Source of the DNA: FW021-bin31 sp964422465
Lineage (GTDB): Bacteria > Bacteroidota > Bacteroidia > Chitinophagales > Chitinophagaceae
DNA length: 64,000 bases
Direction: 5' to 3'
Assembly: GCA_964422465.1 (NCBI GenBank)
Contig: CAYRBD010000001.1
Span: 45,052 to 109,051 of the forward strand
Shown: positions 26,736-35,448 of the stretch, piece by piece
Numbering within the stretch: the stretch's first letter is position 1
Layout: every line of letters begins with the position of its first letter
Program-made: the position numbers and the translations under genes
The notes under the pieces: generated by a model
Databases searched by the model: none
Told to the model about the DNA's origin: nothing
Seen by the model: only the letters and a program-made list of their open reading frames with translations

Positions 26736-27347
26736 TTATTGAAATTCAGCCCCCGGATGGTAGCGTTTTACAAGATGCAGAGTATTGATATCGGTGTGAT
26801 GCATTTCTTTACCTCCTAAGGCACCGAGTTTCAGAATGATGTCGGAGGAATGGGTGAAGGTGCCATCGTCATTAAATTTGAAAATACTTTCAAAACTTTT
26901 GAGTTCTGCTCGTCCCAGCAGGTATTTATTTTGTAGAATACCATAACAAGGGTCTCCCGGGGTAGCCTTAAAGTGAATTTCTTTGTCCCGCTCTTTAGCG
27001 TCTGCACCAGCCAAAATAGCGATACCACGGCCAAAAACAACGGAACGGAGAACCTGACCATTGGCTTTATCCCAAAGAAGATATCCTACTTCATCATGGA
27101 AAGGGTCCATTGCTTCTTCCCCATGCCGCCAGGCGGTAGATTGGTAAGTCAGACCTTCCATGGATTGTTGTCCATTTTCCTGTATGGGGATGGGCTTGAA
27201 CCAGGTCTTTTCAAAATAAGAGGTTTCGGAGGTGATATCGTCTTTATTATGATAAGAGAGGTCAATACCTACATTTCCTTCCCATTCCCCAACCAAGGGT
27301 GTTAAGGGACCTAATTTTTGGGGGCCAAGTATCACTTTATTTGCCAT
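26736..27347 (-). CDS. Heme-binding beta-barrel protein, nitrobindin-like (FABP/THAP4-like fold)
   Basis: 203 residues without signal peptide, so cytoplasmic. The opening PLVGEWEGNVGI carries the GxWxG motif of nitrobindins near residues 20-24, and a series of beta strands with alternating polar and hydrophobic residues follows; the C-terminal part contains HHTDINTLHLVKR, where H191 is a possible heme ligand by analogy with known nitrobindins. In characterised members ferric heme binds nitric oxide or isomerises peroxynitrite. Whether this one binds heme is inferred. Monocistronic. Confidence 0.82.
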   Translation of the reverse strand: MANKVILGPQKLGPLTPLVGEWEGNVGIDLSYHNKDDITSETSYFEKTWFKPIPIQENGQQSMEGLTYQSTAWRHGEEAMDPFHDEVGYLLWDKANGQVLRSVVFGRGIAILAGADAKERDKEIHFKATPGDPCYGILQNKYLLGRAELKSFESIFKFNDDGTFTHSSDIILKLGALGGKEMHHTDINTLHLVKRYHPGAEFQ

Positions 27348-27379
27348 AATAGATGTATTTTTCTGATTATTATCATGGT

Positions 27380-27387
27380 CAAAGTTA
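27380..27387 (-). promoter_or_regulatory. -7 box candidate upstream of the nitrobindin-like gene
   Basis: TAACTTTG on the - strand, 33 bases before the start codon; no clear -33 element. Confidence 0.35.
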
Positions 27388-27476
27388 CAACTTCCCCAGT
27401 GGATTATATTGAATAAGGCTATACATTAGCTATATAGGGTTATAAGGAATTTTTATAAGGGCTGGTATTCATTGCT

Positions 27477-28253
27477 TTATTGTAGTTTTTCCAGCATGTT
27501 TTTACACTTCTGCTGGATATGACGGTCGTCCTGGAGAATGGGCCGGAGGTGAACTGCTTTATTGAGCGTGGAGATGGCTTTGAGGTCTTCTCCGTTGGCG
27601 TGGTAGGCCAGTCCGAGATGGTAATAATTAAGCACGAAAGAGGGGGCAAGGGTTTTGCATTTTAAGAAATCTGTGATAGCAATAGTTGCATTTGCTTTAG
27701 GCATGCCGCCGAAGAAAAGTTTTACGGCTGCCCGTTCTGCAAAGTTCATTTTATTAAACGCCATGTTCCACTGACCAAGTAAATGCCAGGCGGGAGCATA
27801 AGTGGAGTCCAATAACAACGTGCGATCCAGGTAATCTTTTACTTCTTTTAATCCTTTTATTTTTTCTTTTACTCCTTGTTGGAGAGCAGTAACATACAGG
27901 GATAGAGCCTTTGCATAAGTTGAGGGTGGATAATTCGGGTCTCGCTGCAGAGCAGTTTCTGTCAATAATTTTGCCCGGTTATAAAGGGAGTCTGCTATTC
28001 GGGTGTTTGTTTGTCTTTTTGCCTTTCTCAGGGTCAATAGGCCCGCCTGGACTAATGCTGTTTTTTGTCTGGAATCCTTTTGTAGGATTTGATCGTAAAT
28101 CTCCAGGGCTGCATCGCCTTGTTCGTGATGGGTTAAGGAATCTGCTTTCCTAAGCAGGGTAGCCATGTCTTGTGCACTCAGGCTTGAAAAAGAGAACAGG
28201 AATAACAGAAGCAAAAGGATGTTTCTAAAGAAAAGAGAGAGATTTGAATTCAT
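27477..28253 (-). CDS. Periplasmic TPR-repeat protein
   Basis: 258 residues with a signal peptide (hydrophobic stretch about 9-26, cleavage after LSAQ). The mature part is helical with repeats of tetratricopeptide type, for example ALEIYDQILQKDSRQKTALVQAGLLTL, LDRTLLLDSTYAPAWHLLGQW and the closing AYHANGEDLKAISTLNKAV, which suggest a protein-binding scaffold. Specific partner unknown. Begins 1 base after the folB stop, so it belongs to the trxB-folB operon, though a functional tie to folate or thioredoxin is not evident. Confidence 0.85.
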   Translation of the reverse strand: MNSNLSLFFRNILLLLLFLFSFSSLSAQDMATLLRKADSLTHHEQGDAALEIYDQILQKDSRQKTALVQAGLLTLRKAKRQTNTRIADSLYNRAKLLTETALQRDPNYPPSTYAKALSLYVTALQQGVKEKIKGLKEVKDYLDRTLLLDSTYAPAWHLLGQWNMAFNKMNFAERAAVKLFFGGMPKANATIAITDFLKCKTLAPSFVLNYYHLGLAYHANGEDLKAISTLNKAVHLRPILQDDRHIQQKCKNMLEKLQ

Positions 28254-28254
28254 C

Positions 28255-28608
28255 TTAAAATGTTTTAGAAAGCGTGATTTTAGAGGCCCCCACTTTCCCC
28301 GGCAGGGGGGGGTGTAGTTTCCGGATTGTGAATTCTATACCAGAGAGCTGAGGAAACTGATTCTTGATACGGTTCACACAATTTTGTGCTACGGTTTCCA
28401 GCAGGTCTCGCTTTTTCTTCATTTCTTCAGCAACGAGATAGTACACTTTAGTGTAATCTACCGTCTGGGAAAGCTGGGCAATCGGTAGGTCCCCCTCTTC
28501 TAAAAGAAGAGTCAGATCCACGAGGAAGTCATTTCCTGATGTTTTTTCCTCTTCATAAACCCCTATGAAGGCATGAAAGTGAAGCTGTTCTAAACCAATT
28601 GTAAGCAT
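28255..28608 (-). CDS. folB: Dihydroneopterin aldolase FolB
   Basis: 117-residue enzyme of tetrahydrofolate synthesis that splits dihydroneopterin into hydroxymethyl-dihydropterin and glycolaldehyde. Family features: LHFHAFIGVYEEEKTSGNDF at residues 10-29, the VDYTKVYYLV segment with the conserved tyrosine (about 66), and the late KLHPPLPGKVG motif containing the catalytic lysine region. Length is normal. In one tight operon with trxB (16-base gap) and the TPR gene. Confidence 0.93.
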   Translation of the reverse strand: MLTIGLEQLHFHAFIGVYEEEKTSGNDFLVDLTLLLEEGDLPIAQLSQTVDYTKVYYLVAEEMKKKRDLLETVAQNCVNRIKNQFPQLSGIEFTIRKLHPPLPGKVGASKITLSKTF

Positions 28609-28624
28609 CAGAATTTTTTAATTG

Positions 28625-29566
28625 TTATTCTTTTTCACCGAGGTAGCGCTCCGCATCCAAAGCGGCCATACAGCCTGTGCCGGCAGCAGTAACAGCCTGC
28701 CGGTAAATCTTATCCTGAACGTCTCCGGCGGCAAAAACACCTTCGATATTGGTTTTGGAACTGCCTGGTATGGTTCGTATGTATCCCTGTTCGTCCATGT
28801 CAAGTTGCCCCCTGAACATTGTTGAGTTCGGGATGTGCCCGATGGCCACGAAAAAGGCGCCCACCGGAATGGTGCTTTCCTCCTTTGTCTGGTTGTTGAT
28901 AATCCTTACGCCTTCTACTTTGTCTTTACCAAGTACTTCTACTGTTTCGGTATTCCAGTAAACCGTGATGTTGGAGGTTTTGGTTACCCGCTGCTGCATT
29001 ACTTTAGAGGCTCGCATCTCGTCTCTGCGTACCAGCATGTGTACAGTAGAGCAGATTTTGGAGAGATACAGGGCTTCTTCACAAGCGGTATCTCCTCCCC
29101 CAACGATAGCCACTTCCTGATTTCGGAAGAAAAATCCATCGCAAACCGCACAGGCGGAAACACCGTGGCCATTCAACCGCTGTTCGCTTTCCAGTCCCAG
29201 CCATCTTGCTGAGGCGCCTGTGGCAATAATTAGTGCATCCGTCTCAATGATTTTTTCTTCGTCAATAGTAATTTTATAGGGCTGTACTGATAAATCGGCG
29301 GCAGAAGCCACGCCAAAACGAATATCCGCTCCCATACGACTGGCCTGCTTTTCGAGGTCCACCATCATTTGTGGTCCTTGTACACCCTCCGGATAGCCGG
29401 GGTAGTTTTCTACTTCTGTAGTTATGGTGAGTTGGCCGCCGGGTTGGATGCCCTGGTATAATACCGGATTCAGGTTGGCTCTCGCGGCATAAATAGCTGC
29501 TGTGTATCCAGCAGGGCCCGAACCGATAATCAAAACTTTTACGTGTTCTATCTTATGATCTTCCAT
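28625..29566 (-). CDS. trxB: Thioredoxin reductase TrxB
   Basis: Cytoplasmic flavoprotein that reduces thioredoxin with NADPH. FAD-binding GSGPAGYTAAIYAARA at about residues 14-29, redox-active CAVC at about 137-140 (ACAVCDGFFF), NADPH loop GGGDTACEEA at about 155-164 and the closing FAD motif GVFAAGDVQD near 280. Length 313 is normal for the low-molecular-weight class. First gene of a trxB-folB-TPR operon. Confidence 0.96.
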   Translation of the reverse strand: MEDHKIEHVKVLIIGSGPAGYTAAIYAARANLNPVLYQGIQPGGQLTITTEVENYPGYPEGVQGPQMMVDLEKQASRMGADIRFGVASAADLSVQPYKITIDEEKIIETDALIIATGASARWLGLESEQRLNGHGVSACAVCDGFFFRNQEVAIVGGGDTACEEALYLSKICSTVHMLVRRDEMRASKVMQQRVTKTSNITVYWNTETVEVLGKDKVEGVRIINNQTKEESTIPVGAFFVAIGHIPNSTMFRGQLDMDEQGYIRTIPGSSKTNIEGVFAAGDVQDKIYRQAVTAAGTGCMAALDAERYLGEKE

Positions 29567-29581
29567 GTTGTTGTCTTCTTG

Positions 29582-29606
29582 AATGGTTAAATGGTTATAT
29601 GGTTAC
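29582..29606. repeat. Tandem microrepeat upstream of trxB
   Basis: Three tandem copies of an ATGGTTA-type 8-base unit (aatggttaa, atggttat, atggttac) in the gap between trxB and the DUF4249 gene. Low-complexity tracts of this sort are seen at other gene ends in the window. Confidence 0.5.
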
Positions 29607-29634
29607 GTTTTATCGTTGCTCTATGTTCAGTCTG

Positions 29635-30528
29635 TTATTTCGGAATGATAATCTTTTTATATTGTACTGCATACCCTCCCCAGTAGCCCAGTGCTCCCGG
29701 GATGTTCCCTTCTACGGTAGTAGGGGTGGCAAAGGGGTTACTGTTGTTGCTCCAGGCATATTCCCATGTGCTCCAAAACCGATATGTATTTTCATCAATG
29801 TTACAAAATTTTAAGGTTACAGTATCTCCCGGTTCAAAGTAACCGTATTGATCCGGCTCTATCGGGGCATTTTTACTGATTCCGGGGCTGATTTGGAAAT
29901 CGAATATTTTACCGTTGGTAATGGCGTCATCTGCAACGGAGGCCAGTCCGGGATAGAAAGGAGAATTGTTTCTTTTTGTAAAATATCGTGCATAATTTCC
30001 CAAGTGTGGCGGGTCATATATGCGGGCGATCAAAAAGGCTTTGCTGCTATCGGGTTTCCCTTCTTTCGTGGCGGACGTCCACCAAATGGAATCCAGAAAA
30101 AAGCCATTGCGGGGAATAGTTGTGGTCGCTTCAAAGGCTTTCCCTTCAGTTTGTATTCTCAGCTTGTAGGTGTGTCCGCGTTTGCCTGTGAAACTCTTGT
30201 TGTCTTCGGGCTCATAATAGTAGTATTTGTTGCCCGCCAGGGTATCTACTTCCTTTTCAGTAAGTGAGATACTATGCTGGCTGATGGAATCAATCACGCT
30301 GATTTGGGCATCATGAACAAAAAGTTTTTTTAAAATTGTGGCATCAATGGTTGAAAAATAGTTCACGCTCTGGGATAGCACTACCCTGGGAGCACCTCCA
30401 TCTTCAATAGTGGCCTCAATTACCAGGTTTTGATTTGCCTCATGAAGTTGGATGTGCGTATCTTTTTCGCAGGAAACTCCAGAAAGGCCTGCCAATATTC
30501 CTACAATAAAGATACGAGATAATGTCAT
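29635..30528 (-). CDS. DUF4249-type lipoprotein
   Basis: 297 residues, lipobox SGVSC (Cys20), so an envelope lipoprotein. The mature part matches the look of DUF4249 proteins: an early beta-sandwich-like domain (NLVIEATIEDGGAPRVVLSQSVNYF, then ISVIDSISQHSISLTE), a Tyr-rich YYYYEPEDN, and a C-terminal domain with RYFTKRNNSPFYPG and IDENTYRFWSTWE. In other Bacteroidota such genes usually accompany a TonB-dependent receptor; none is adjacent here, so it is an orphan member. Function unknown. Confidence 0.8.
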   Translation of the reverse strand: MTLSRIFIVGILAGLSGVSCEKDTHIQLHEANQNLVIEATIEDGGAPRVVLSQSVNYFSTIDATILKKLFVHDAQISVIDSISQHSISLTEKEVDTLAGNKYYYYEPEDNKSFTGKRGHTYKLRIQTEGKAFEATTTIPRNGFFLDSIWWTSATKEGKPDSSKAFLIARIYDPPHLGNYARYFTKRNNSPFYPGLASVADDAITNGKIFDFQISPGISKNAPIEPDQYGYFEPGDTVTLKFCNIDENTYRFWSTWEYAWSNNSNPFATPTTVEGNIPGALGYWGGYAVQYKKIIIPK

Positions 30529-30548
30529 TTCCTGCTTTTAAATGGCTA

Positions 30549-30556
30549 CAAAGTTA
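30549..30556 (-). promoter_or_regulatory. -7 box candidate upstream of the DUF4249 gene
   Basis: TAACTTTG on the - strand, 21 bases before the start codon and just after the terminator of the sigma factor gene; -33 element not clear. Confidence 0.35.
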
Positions 30557-30565
30557 AGGCATCTT

Positions 30566-30596
30566 AAAAAAACACCGGCCACGTGGACCGGTGTTT
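30566..30596 (-). terminator. Intrinsic terminator after the primary sigma factor gene
   Basis: Nine-base-pair stem AAACACCGG / CCGGTGTTT enclosing the palindrome CCACGTGG, followed on the - strand by seven T residues (30566-30572). Lies 33 bases after the sigma factor stop. Confidence 0.85.
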
Positions 30597-30628
30597 AAAA
30601 AGATAAGGCAATAAAAAGAACAAATACT

Positions 30629-31489
30629 TTATTGCCCCAGGTAGGCTTTTAACGCCTTACTGTATCTTGCCTTTTGAAGGCGTTTTATCGCTCTTTCCTT
30701 GATTTGGCGAATCCGTTCCTTGGTCAGGTTATATTTCTGCCCGATTTGTTCAATAGAATTCCCATTTTCTCCATCCAGCCCAAAATAGGCGTACACAATT
30801 TCGGATTCCCGTGGGCTTAAAGATTGAAGTACCCGGCGAATCTCCTCTTTGAGGGAATCATGCATTACTTCATCATCGGTCACTTCTCCTCCTTTTAAGA
30901 GGTCGCGCATGGCTACGTCTTCTGCCTCATGAACAGGAGCATCCAGGCTCATGTGGCGGCTGTTGCTTTGGAAAATGGTGTTAATGTCTGTTTCATTCAT
31001 TTCCATCATCTCGGCAAGCTCTTCCGTAGAAGGGCCGCGTTCATTTTCCTGCTCAAAAGCGATATAGGCCTTATTGGCCTTGTTGTAGGTGCCAATTTTG
31101 TTCTGCGGTAAACGAACAAGTCGCCCCTGCTCGGCCAGCGCCTGAAGGATAGACTGACGAATCCACCATACCGCATAAGAGATAAACTTAAATCCTTTAG
31201 TTTCGTCAAAGCGCCTGGCGGCTTTGATCAGACCCAGGTTGCCTTCATTGATCAGGTCACTGAGAGACAATCCCTGGTGTTGATATTGTTTGGCCACTGA
31301 AACTACGAATCGCAGGTTCCCGGTTACCAGTCGCTCCAATGCGTTCTGGTCGCCCATCTTAATGCGTTGAGCAAGCGTAGTTTCCTCTTCGGGGGTTAGC
31401 AAAGAAATCTTTGAAATCTCCTGAAGATACTTTTCTACCGCCTGCGAATCACGGTTTGTAATTTGCGTGGCAATTTTTAGCTGCCTCAT
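30629..31489 (-). CDS. rpoD: Primary sigma factor (RpoD/SigA-type, short Bacteroidota form)
   Basis: 286 residues containing sigma-70 regions 1.2 (VEKYLQEISKISLLTPEEE), 2 (NLRFVVSVAKQYQHQGLSLSDLI, then YAVWWIRQSI with region 2.3-2.4 aromatic residues), 3 (RLVRLPQN to about residue 195) and 4 (SIEQIGQKYNLTKERIRQIKERA). Region 1.1 and the non-conserved insert of E. coli sigma-70 are absent, as in Bacteroidota housekeeping sigma factors, which read the TTTG / TAnnTTTG promoters found throughout this window. The length, full set of regions and RPxxLR-like core make an alternative sigma unlikely. Confidence 0.93.
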   Translation of the reverse strand: MRQLKIATQITNRDSQAVEKYLQEISKISLLTPEEETTLAQRIKMGDQNALERLVTGNLRFVVSVAKQYQHQGLSLSDLINEGNLGLIKAARRFDETKGFKFISYAVWWIRQSILQALAEQGRLVRLPQNKIGTYNKANKAYIAFEQENERGPSTEELAEMMEMNETDINTIFQSNSRHMSLDAPVHEAEDVAMRDLLKGGEVTDDEVMHDSLKEEIRRVLQSLSPRESEIVYAYFGLDGENGNSIEQIGQKYNLTKERIRQIKERAIKRLQKARYSKALKAYLGQ

Positions 31490-31807
31490 AATATTTACTT
31501 TTTACTTTATTTATTAGGGTAAAATCTACTGAAATCTACCTCTTTAATAACGCAACAATGCCAAAAGGGTTCATGAAAACGGGCGCAAAATTCGTAAAAA
31601 TTTTTGACCTGACCAAAAATAATTATAAACATGCTTTTTTTGGCTTTGCTTTAACACACAAGATATTGCTTAGGACGGACTTTTTATAACTTTTATTTTC
31701 CTATTTTGCCTGATTTAACAGAAATTTAAATCCTAGCCGGTCTTGTTAGAAAAACGATAAGATATGCTTTTTCACCTTGAGAAAAAATTATACTTCTCTT
31801 TGAATAT
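31490..31807. other. 318-base non-coding stretch upstream of the sigma factor gene
   Basis: A/T-rich region between ppa (ending 31808) and the sigma factor gene. A -7 box candidate TATTTTTG lies at 31614-31621 on the - strand, about 118 bases before the sigma factor start; no convincing -33 element accompanies it. The transcript would carry a long leader, in which I see no hairpin or open frame that I can support. Confidence 0.4.
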
Positions 31808-32341
31808 TTATATATTCATTAATTTTTTGTAATCTTTAAAACTTTGCAGGATAATTTCTTCCGCTATTTCTTTCCCCTGAAAATCTTCTACCTGAACAGC
31901 TTTGTGTTCCAGGGTTTTATACTCTTCAAAAAAATGGCGAAGTTCTTTTGTAAAATGTGGTGGCAATTCAGTGATGTTTTCAATATGGTTAACACTTACA
32001 TCATCCGCAGCTACTGCGATGATTTTGTCATCTGCCTCTCCCTGGTCAACCATCTGCATAACTCCGATTATCTTAGCATTGACGAGGCAAAGCGGGTTGA
32101 AATGAATTTGAGACAAGATGAGGATATCCAATGGATCGCCATCATCACAATAAGATTGGGGAATAAAGCCATAATTGGCCGGGTAATAGAAGGAGGAGTA
32201 CAAGACCCGGTCCAGCCGGAGCAGGCCACTCTCCTTGTCCAATTCATACTTAGCGCGGGAGCCGGATGGAATTTCTATAATTCCTGTTACGGTGTCAGGG
32301 GTGTTTTTTCCGGGAGAAACATGATGCCAGGGATTAAACAT
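31808..32341 (-). CDS. ppa: Inorganic pyrophosphatase (family I)
   Basis: Cytoplasmic enzyme hydrolysing pyrophosphate and pulling biosynthetic reactions forward. Motifs: EIPSGSRAKYELDKESG (about residues 23-39), YPANYGFIPQSYCDDGDPLDILIL with the metal-binding DGDPLD signature (about 66-71) and the later ADDKIIAVAADD. 177 residues, normal for the bacterial family I enzyme. Lies 45 bases after the DUF4878 lipoprotein gene in the same direction. Confidence 0.95.
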   Translation of the reverse strand: MFNPWHHVSPGKNTPDTVTGIIEIPSGSRAKYELDKESGLLRLDRVLYSSFYYPANYGFIPQSYCDDGDPLDILILSQIHFNPLCLVNAKIIGVMQMVDQGEADDKIIAVAADDVSVNHIENITELPPHFTKELRHFFEEYKTLEHKAVQVEDFQGKEIAEEIILQSFKDYKKLMNI

Positions 32342-32386
32342 AGAGTGGATTAATTAAGTTTTAAAAATGATTTTTATGAGAAGAAG

Positions 32387-32836
32387 TTAAGGAGTTACAG
32401 GCGGTTCTAAGGTGGAATCGGGCGTGTTAAGTGGCTTGTTGATATCCGGAAGAACTGTTTCTTTAGTGAAGGCTACCTTCCATTTGCCGTCTTCTTTTTT
32501 GAGTTTTAGGGTCTTTTTGGTGGTGTCTTTGTCACTTTCGTAGGTTACCACGGCCAGGGTGTCCTTTTTTTCAACCTTCAGGATAGATATTTTCCCGTTT
32601 TTAAATTTTTCCTGTGAGGATTCGGGCAGCATCTTTTGGAAAGCCGCCAGGGCATCCAGCATGGCCTTGGAATCTTTGGTAGAATATTCTTTGGCTTCGG
32701 CATAGTTGGAATGTTGTACTGCCGTAAGAAATTTCAAAGTTACCTTTCCCGGATCGGAAGAGTCCCTCTTGCAGCCTGCCCACAGGAGTATAAACAAGGA
32801 GATGAGTGGAATAAAAAGGTAGCGTAAACGCCTCAT
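32387..32836 (-). CDS. DUF4878-type lipoprotein
   Basis: 149 residues, lipobox WAGC (Cys22). The mature part has the build of NTF2-like DUF4878 domains: a helix with VTLKFLTAVQHSNYAEAKEYST, a second helical stretch with AMLDALAAFQKMLP, then beta strands ending in the typical KLKKEDGKWKVAFTKE. The last 15 residues are a proline/threonine-rich tail. Envelope localisation is likely; function unknown. Confidence 0.82.
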   Translation of the reverse strand: MRRLRYLFIPLISLFILLWAGCKRDSSDPGKVTLKFLTAVQHSNYAEAKEYSTKDSKAMLDALAAFQKMLPESSQEKFKNGKISILKVEKKDTLAVVTYESDKDTTKKTLKLKKEDGKWKVAFTKETVLPDINKPLNTPDSTLEPPVTP

Positions 32837-32911
32837 AAGGTTTATTTAGTAGGACAAAAATAGTTTGAAACTCCCTATTTTACAAAATATATAAGGTAAA
32901 GGTTGTTGGTA

Positions 32912-33580
32912 TTATTTAAATTTAGCGTGATATACGGCGCAGGTGTGTGGGTTGATGTATAAATTGTCTATGGCCACGTATTTGAAGTCTCCAAGATGAG
33001 AGACAGGAATGTAGGATTCACCGGTGGCGCTGTTTAATACTTTATAAACAAATTCGGCGCAGTAAAAACTGCTGTCTGATTGCAGGTCAAATTTCAGATC
33101 AAAAGGGACTTTTTCGTTGTAATATTTGTGGGTCAGGCTGTCCAGATTTTTCTTTTCGGCAGCAGTCAGGTTATACCGGAAAATACCAAATCCCGAATTG
33201 TATTTTGGGTTACAAAAAGAGGTAAATGAACTTTTGCGGAGGGTAGCGTTGGGGTTGTCTTCGCCTCCTATTGCATGGTAAACCCAGATTTTTCCTCCCT
33301 CAATGCTAACCAGGCCACAGTGTGAGTAGGTTTTATCTGTTTGTGAAAATTGCCGCAGGGTATAACTGATAAAGTCGTTTCCGGTACGCACAACCAGGTC
33401 GCCATCTTGAATGAGAGATGCTCCTTTTTGAATGGCTTTCCTGTTTTGGGCATCGGTTTTTGGATATTTGTATTTTGGCAGTGGCCCTCCTGTAGTAGAG
33501 GATGTGCAGGAAGTAAGTGCCGGAATGATTGAAAAACACAGCGGGAAGTACCATTTACAAAAAAGGGATAGCCGTTTCAT
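32912..33580 (-). CDS. YiiX/YebB-like NlpC/P60-family cysteine hydrolase, lipoprotein
   Basis: 222 residues; lipobox ALTSC (Cys25). The mature domain follows the permuted papain-like YiiX pattern: LIQDGDLVVRTGNDFISY (about 57-73), the histidine in YSHCGLV (H87), VYHAIGG (about 100-106) and the catalytic cysteine in FYCAEFVYKVL (C174). Such proteins are thought to hydrolyse amide or ester bonds in peptides or lipids of the envelope; the true substrate is not known. The start ATG overlaps the phoH stop by 4 bases (33577-33580), so it is in an operon with phoH. Confidence 0.85.
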   Translation of the reverse strand: MKRLSLFCKWYFPLCFSIIPALTSCTSSTTGGPLPKYKYPKTDAQNRKAIQKGASLIQDGDLVVRTGNDFISYTLRQFSQTDKTYSHCGLVSIEGGKIWVYHAIGGEDNPNATLRKSSFTSFCNPKYNSGFGIFRYNLTAAEKKNLDSLTHKYYNEKVPFDLKFDLQSDSSFYCAEFVYKVLNSATGESYIPVSHLGDFKYVAIDNLYINPHTCAVYHAKFK

Positions 33581-34560
33581 TTTTCTTTTTTGGTATTAGT
33601 GTGCAGTTTTTTAATCCGGTTTTCCTCCCGGTCGTAAGCCCGGATAATAGCTTTTACCAGCTTGTGGCGAATGACATCCTGCTCGTCTAATTCCAGGTAG
33701 CCAATGCCCGGGATGTTTTTAAGCAAGTGCACCGCTTTTACCAGACCGGATTGCTGGTGCCGGGGCAAGTCTATTTGAGTCAGGTCTCCGGTGATAATTG
33801 CTTTTGCGGAGGGCCCGATGCGGGTAAGAAACATTTTCATCTGCAGGTCGGTCGCGTTTTGGGCTTCATCCAGGATAATGAAGGCATTATCCAGGGTGCG
33901 GCCCCGCATATAAGCCAGAGGTGCGATCTGGATAACACGCGTGGCCATGTAATAATCCAGTTTATCGGCGGGAATCATGTCATCGAGTGCATCATACAAA
34001 GGCTGCAGATAAGGATCAATTTTCTCTTTGAGATCGCCGGGCAGAAATCCGAGGTTCTCTCCGGCTTCCACAGCCGGTCGCGTTAGAATGATTTTTTTGA
34101 CCACTTTATTTTTTAAGGCCTGAACCGCCAGCGCTACGGCGGTATAGGTTTTCCCTGTCCCTGCCGGACCGATGGCAAATGAAATGTCATTTTTATTAAC
34201 AACTTCTACCAATTTCTTTTGGTTGGCAGTACGGGCACGGACGACCTTCCCCTCTGGGCCATATACCAAAGCATTGTTAAGGTCATTATTCAGTTGCTCC
34301 TGTGGAAAGTCTTCGGATAATATTTGTTCAAAATAATGTTTGCTCAGGTGCCCATTGCGCTCCAGATACTGAACCAACTGGTCTATTTTTTCTTTTGCCT
34401 TTTCTATTTCTTCTGAGGCTCCGGATAATTTGATCTGTGTACCTCTTGATAAGATTTTCAAAAGAGGGAAATGCTTTTTCAGCAAGTCAAATTTACCATT
34501 ATTAACCCCGAAAAATTCGATAGGGTTGATATACTGCAGGCTGATAATTTCTTCAGTCAA
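33577..34560 (-). CDS. phoH: PhoH family ATPase (PhoH-like)
   Basis: 327 residues: an N-terminal KH-like domain (about 1-110), then the PhoH P-loop domain with Walker A GPAGTGKT (about 137-144), VEAGENLGFLPGD typical of PhoH and Walker B AFIILDEAQNA (about 224-234). Members bind RNA and nucleotides and in some bacteria act as helicases or in rRNA processing with YbeY; which applies here is unknown. Overlaps the YiiX-like gene at its end and has its own promoter. Confidence 0.93.
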   Translation of the reverse strand: MTEEIISLQYINPIEFFGVNNGKFDLLKKHFPLLKILSRGTQIKLSGASEEIEKAKEKIDQLVQYLERNGHLSKHYFEQILSEDFPQEQLNNDLNNALVYGPEGKVVRARTANQKKLVEVVNKNDISFAIGPAGTGKTYTAVALAVQALKNKVVKKIILTRPAVEAGENLGFLPGDLKEKIDPYLQPLYDALDDMIPADKLDYYMATRVIQIAPLAYMRGRTLDNAFIILDEAQNATDLQMKMFLTRIGPSAKAIITGDLTQIDLPRHQQSGLVKAVHLLKNIPGIGYLELDEQDVIRHKLVKAIIRAYDREENRIKKLHTNTKKEK

Positions 34561-34615
34561 GATGTCTTACTTTTAGATGTTACAATAAAGCGTTTGTAAT
34601 TGTTTACAATTATAG

Positions 34616-34645
34616 CAAACCTACGTTAAAATAGCATAAGGCAAA
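34616..34645 (-). promoter_or_regulatory. Promoter of phoH
   Basis: TTTG (34642-34645), 18-base spacer and TAGGTTTG (34616-34623) on the - strand, about 56 bases before the phoH start. The divergent yebC gene may use a TAATTTTG box at 34678-34685 on the + strand. Confidence 0.6.
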
Positions 34646-34735
34646 ATATACTCCGCAGGACAAAAGCGGAATTTACTTAATTTTGCCTGTCATGCATGAA
34701 GTATAAAATTTTAATTCTTTAAATCGGATTATTGT

Positions 34736-35446
34736 ATGGGACGTATTTTTGAAGTAAGAAAGGCCAAAATGTTTGCCCGTTATGACCGCATGGCCAAACA
34801 GTTTACACGTTTTGGAAAAGAAATTGTCATCGCTGTCAGGCAGTCTGGACCCGATCCCGAAAATAACCCTTCCCTTCGCCGGATTATTCAAAATGCGAAG
34901 GCTATTAATATGCCCAAGGACCGGATTGAGGCTGCTATAAAAAGGGCAGTAAGCAAGGACACTTCCGATTATGAAGAAATTATGTATGAAGGGTACGCTC
35001 CGCATGGAGTGGCGATACTTGTAGAAACTGCTACGGATAACAATACCCGGACGGTTGCTAATGTACGTGCTCATTTTAACAAAGGAAACGGAAATCTGGG
35101 AAACAGTGGCAGCGTGAGTTTCCTGTTTAACCGGATGGGGGTTTTTAAACTTAATCCTGAAGGGCTGGACCCGGAAGAACTGGAACTGGAGTTAATAGAT
35201 GCCGGGCTGGAAGAACTGGGAGAAGACAGTGAGGGTAACCTGGTTATCCGCTGTGCCTTTAATGATTTTGGGAATATGCAAAAGGCTTTGGAAGAAAAAG
35301 GTGTAGAGCCTGTTTCCTCAGATTCTGAATGGATTCCTACTACTACGGTAGAACTCCCGGACGACCAGGCAGATGAAGTGCTCAAGTTAATCGACCTGAT
35401 GGAAAGCGATGATGATGTGCAAAAGGTATTTCACAATCTAAAATAG
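34736..35446 (+). CDS. YebC/PmpR family protein
   Basis: 236 residues, the usual length. Members are transcription regulators (PmpR) or translation factors that relieve stalling at proline stretches (TACO1/YebC). The family N-terminus is present in altered form (GRIFEVRKAKMFARYDRMAKQFTRFGKEI), then ARQSGPDP-like VRQSGPDPENNPSLRRIIQNAKAINMPKDRIEAAIKRA and the core YEGYAPHGVAILVE (about 85-98), followed by FLFNRMGVFKL. The second and third domains end in LMESDDDVQKVFHNL. Which role is played here cannot be read. Convergent with purE, two bases apart. Confidence 0.93.
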   Translation: MGRIFEVRKAKMFARYDRMAKQFTRFGKEIVIAVRQSGPDPENNPSLRRIIQNAKAINMPKDRIEAAIKRAVSKDTSDYEEIMYEGYAPHGVAILVETATDNNTRTVANVRAHFNKGNGNLGNSGSVSFLFNRMGVFKLNPEGLDPEELELELIDAGLEELGEDSEGNLVIRCAFNDFGNMQKALEEKGVEPVSSDSEWIPTTTVELPDDQADEVLKLIDLMESDDDVQKVFHNLK

Positions 35447-35448
35447 TC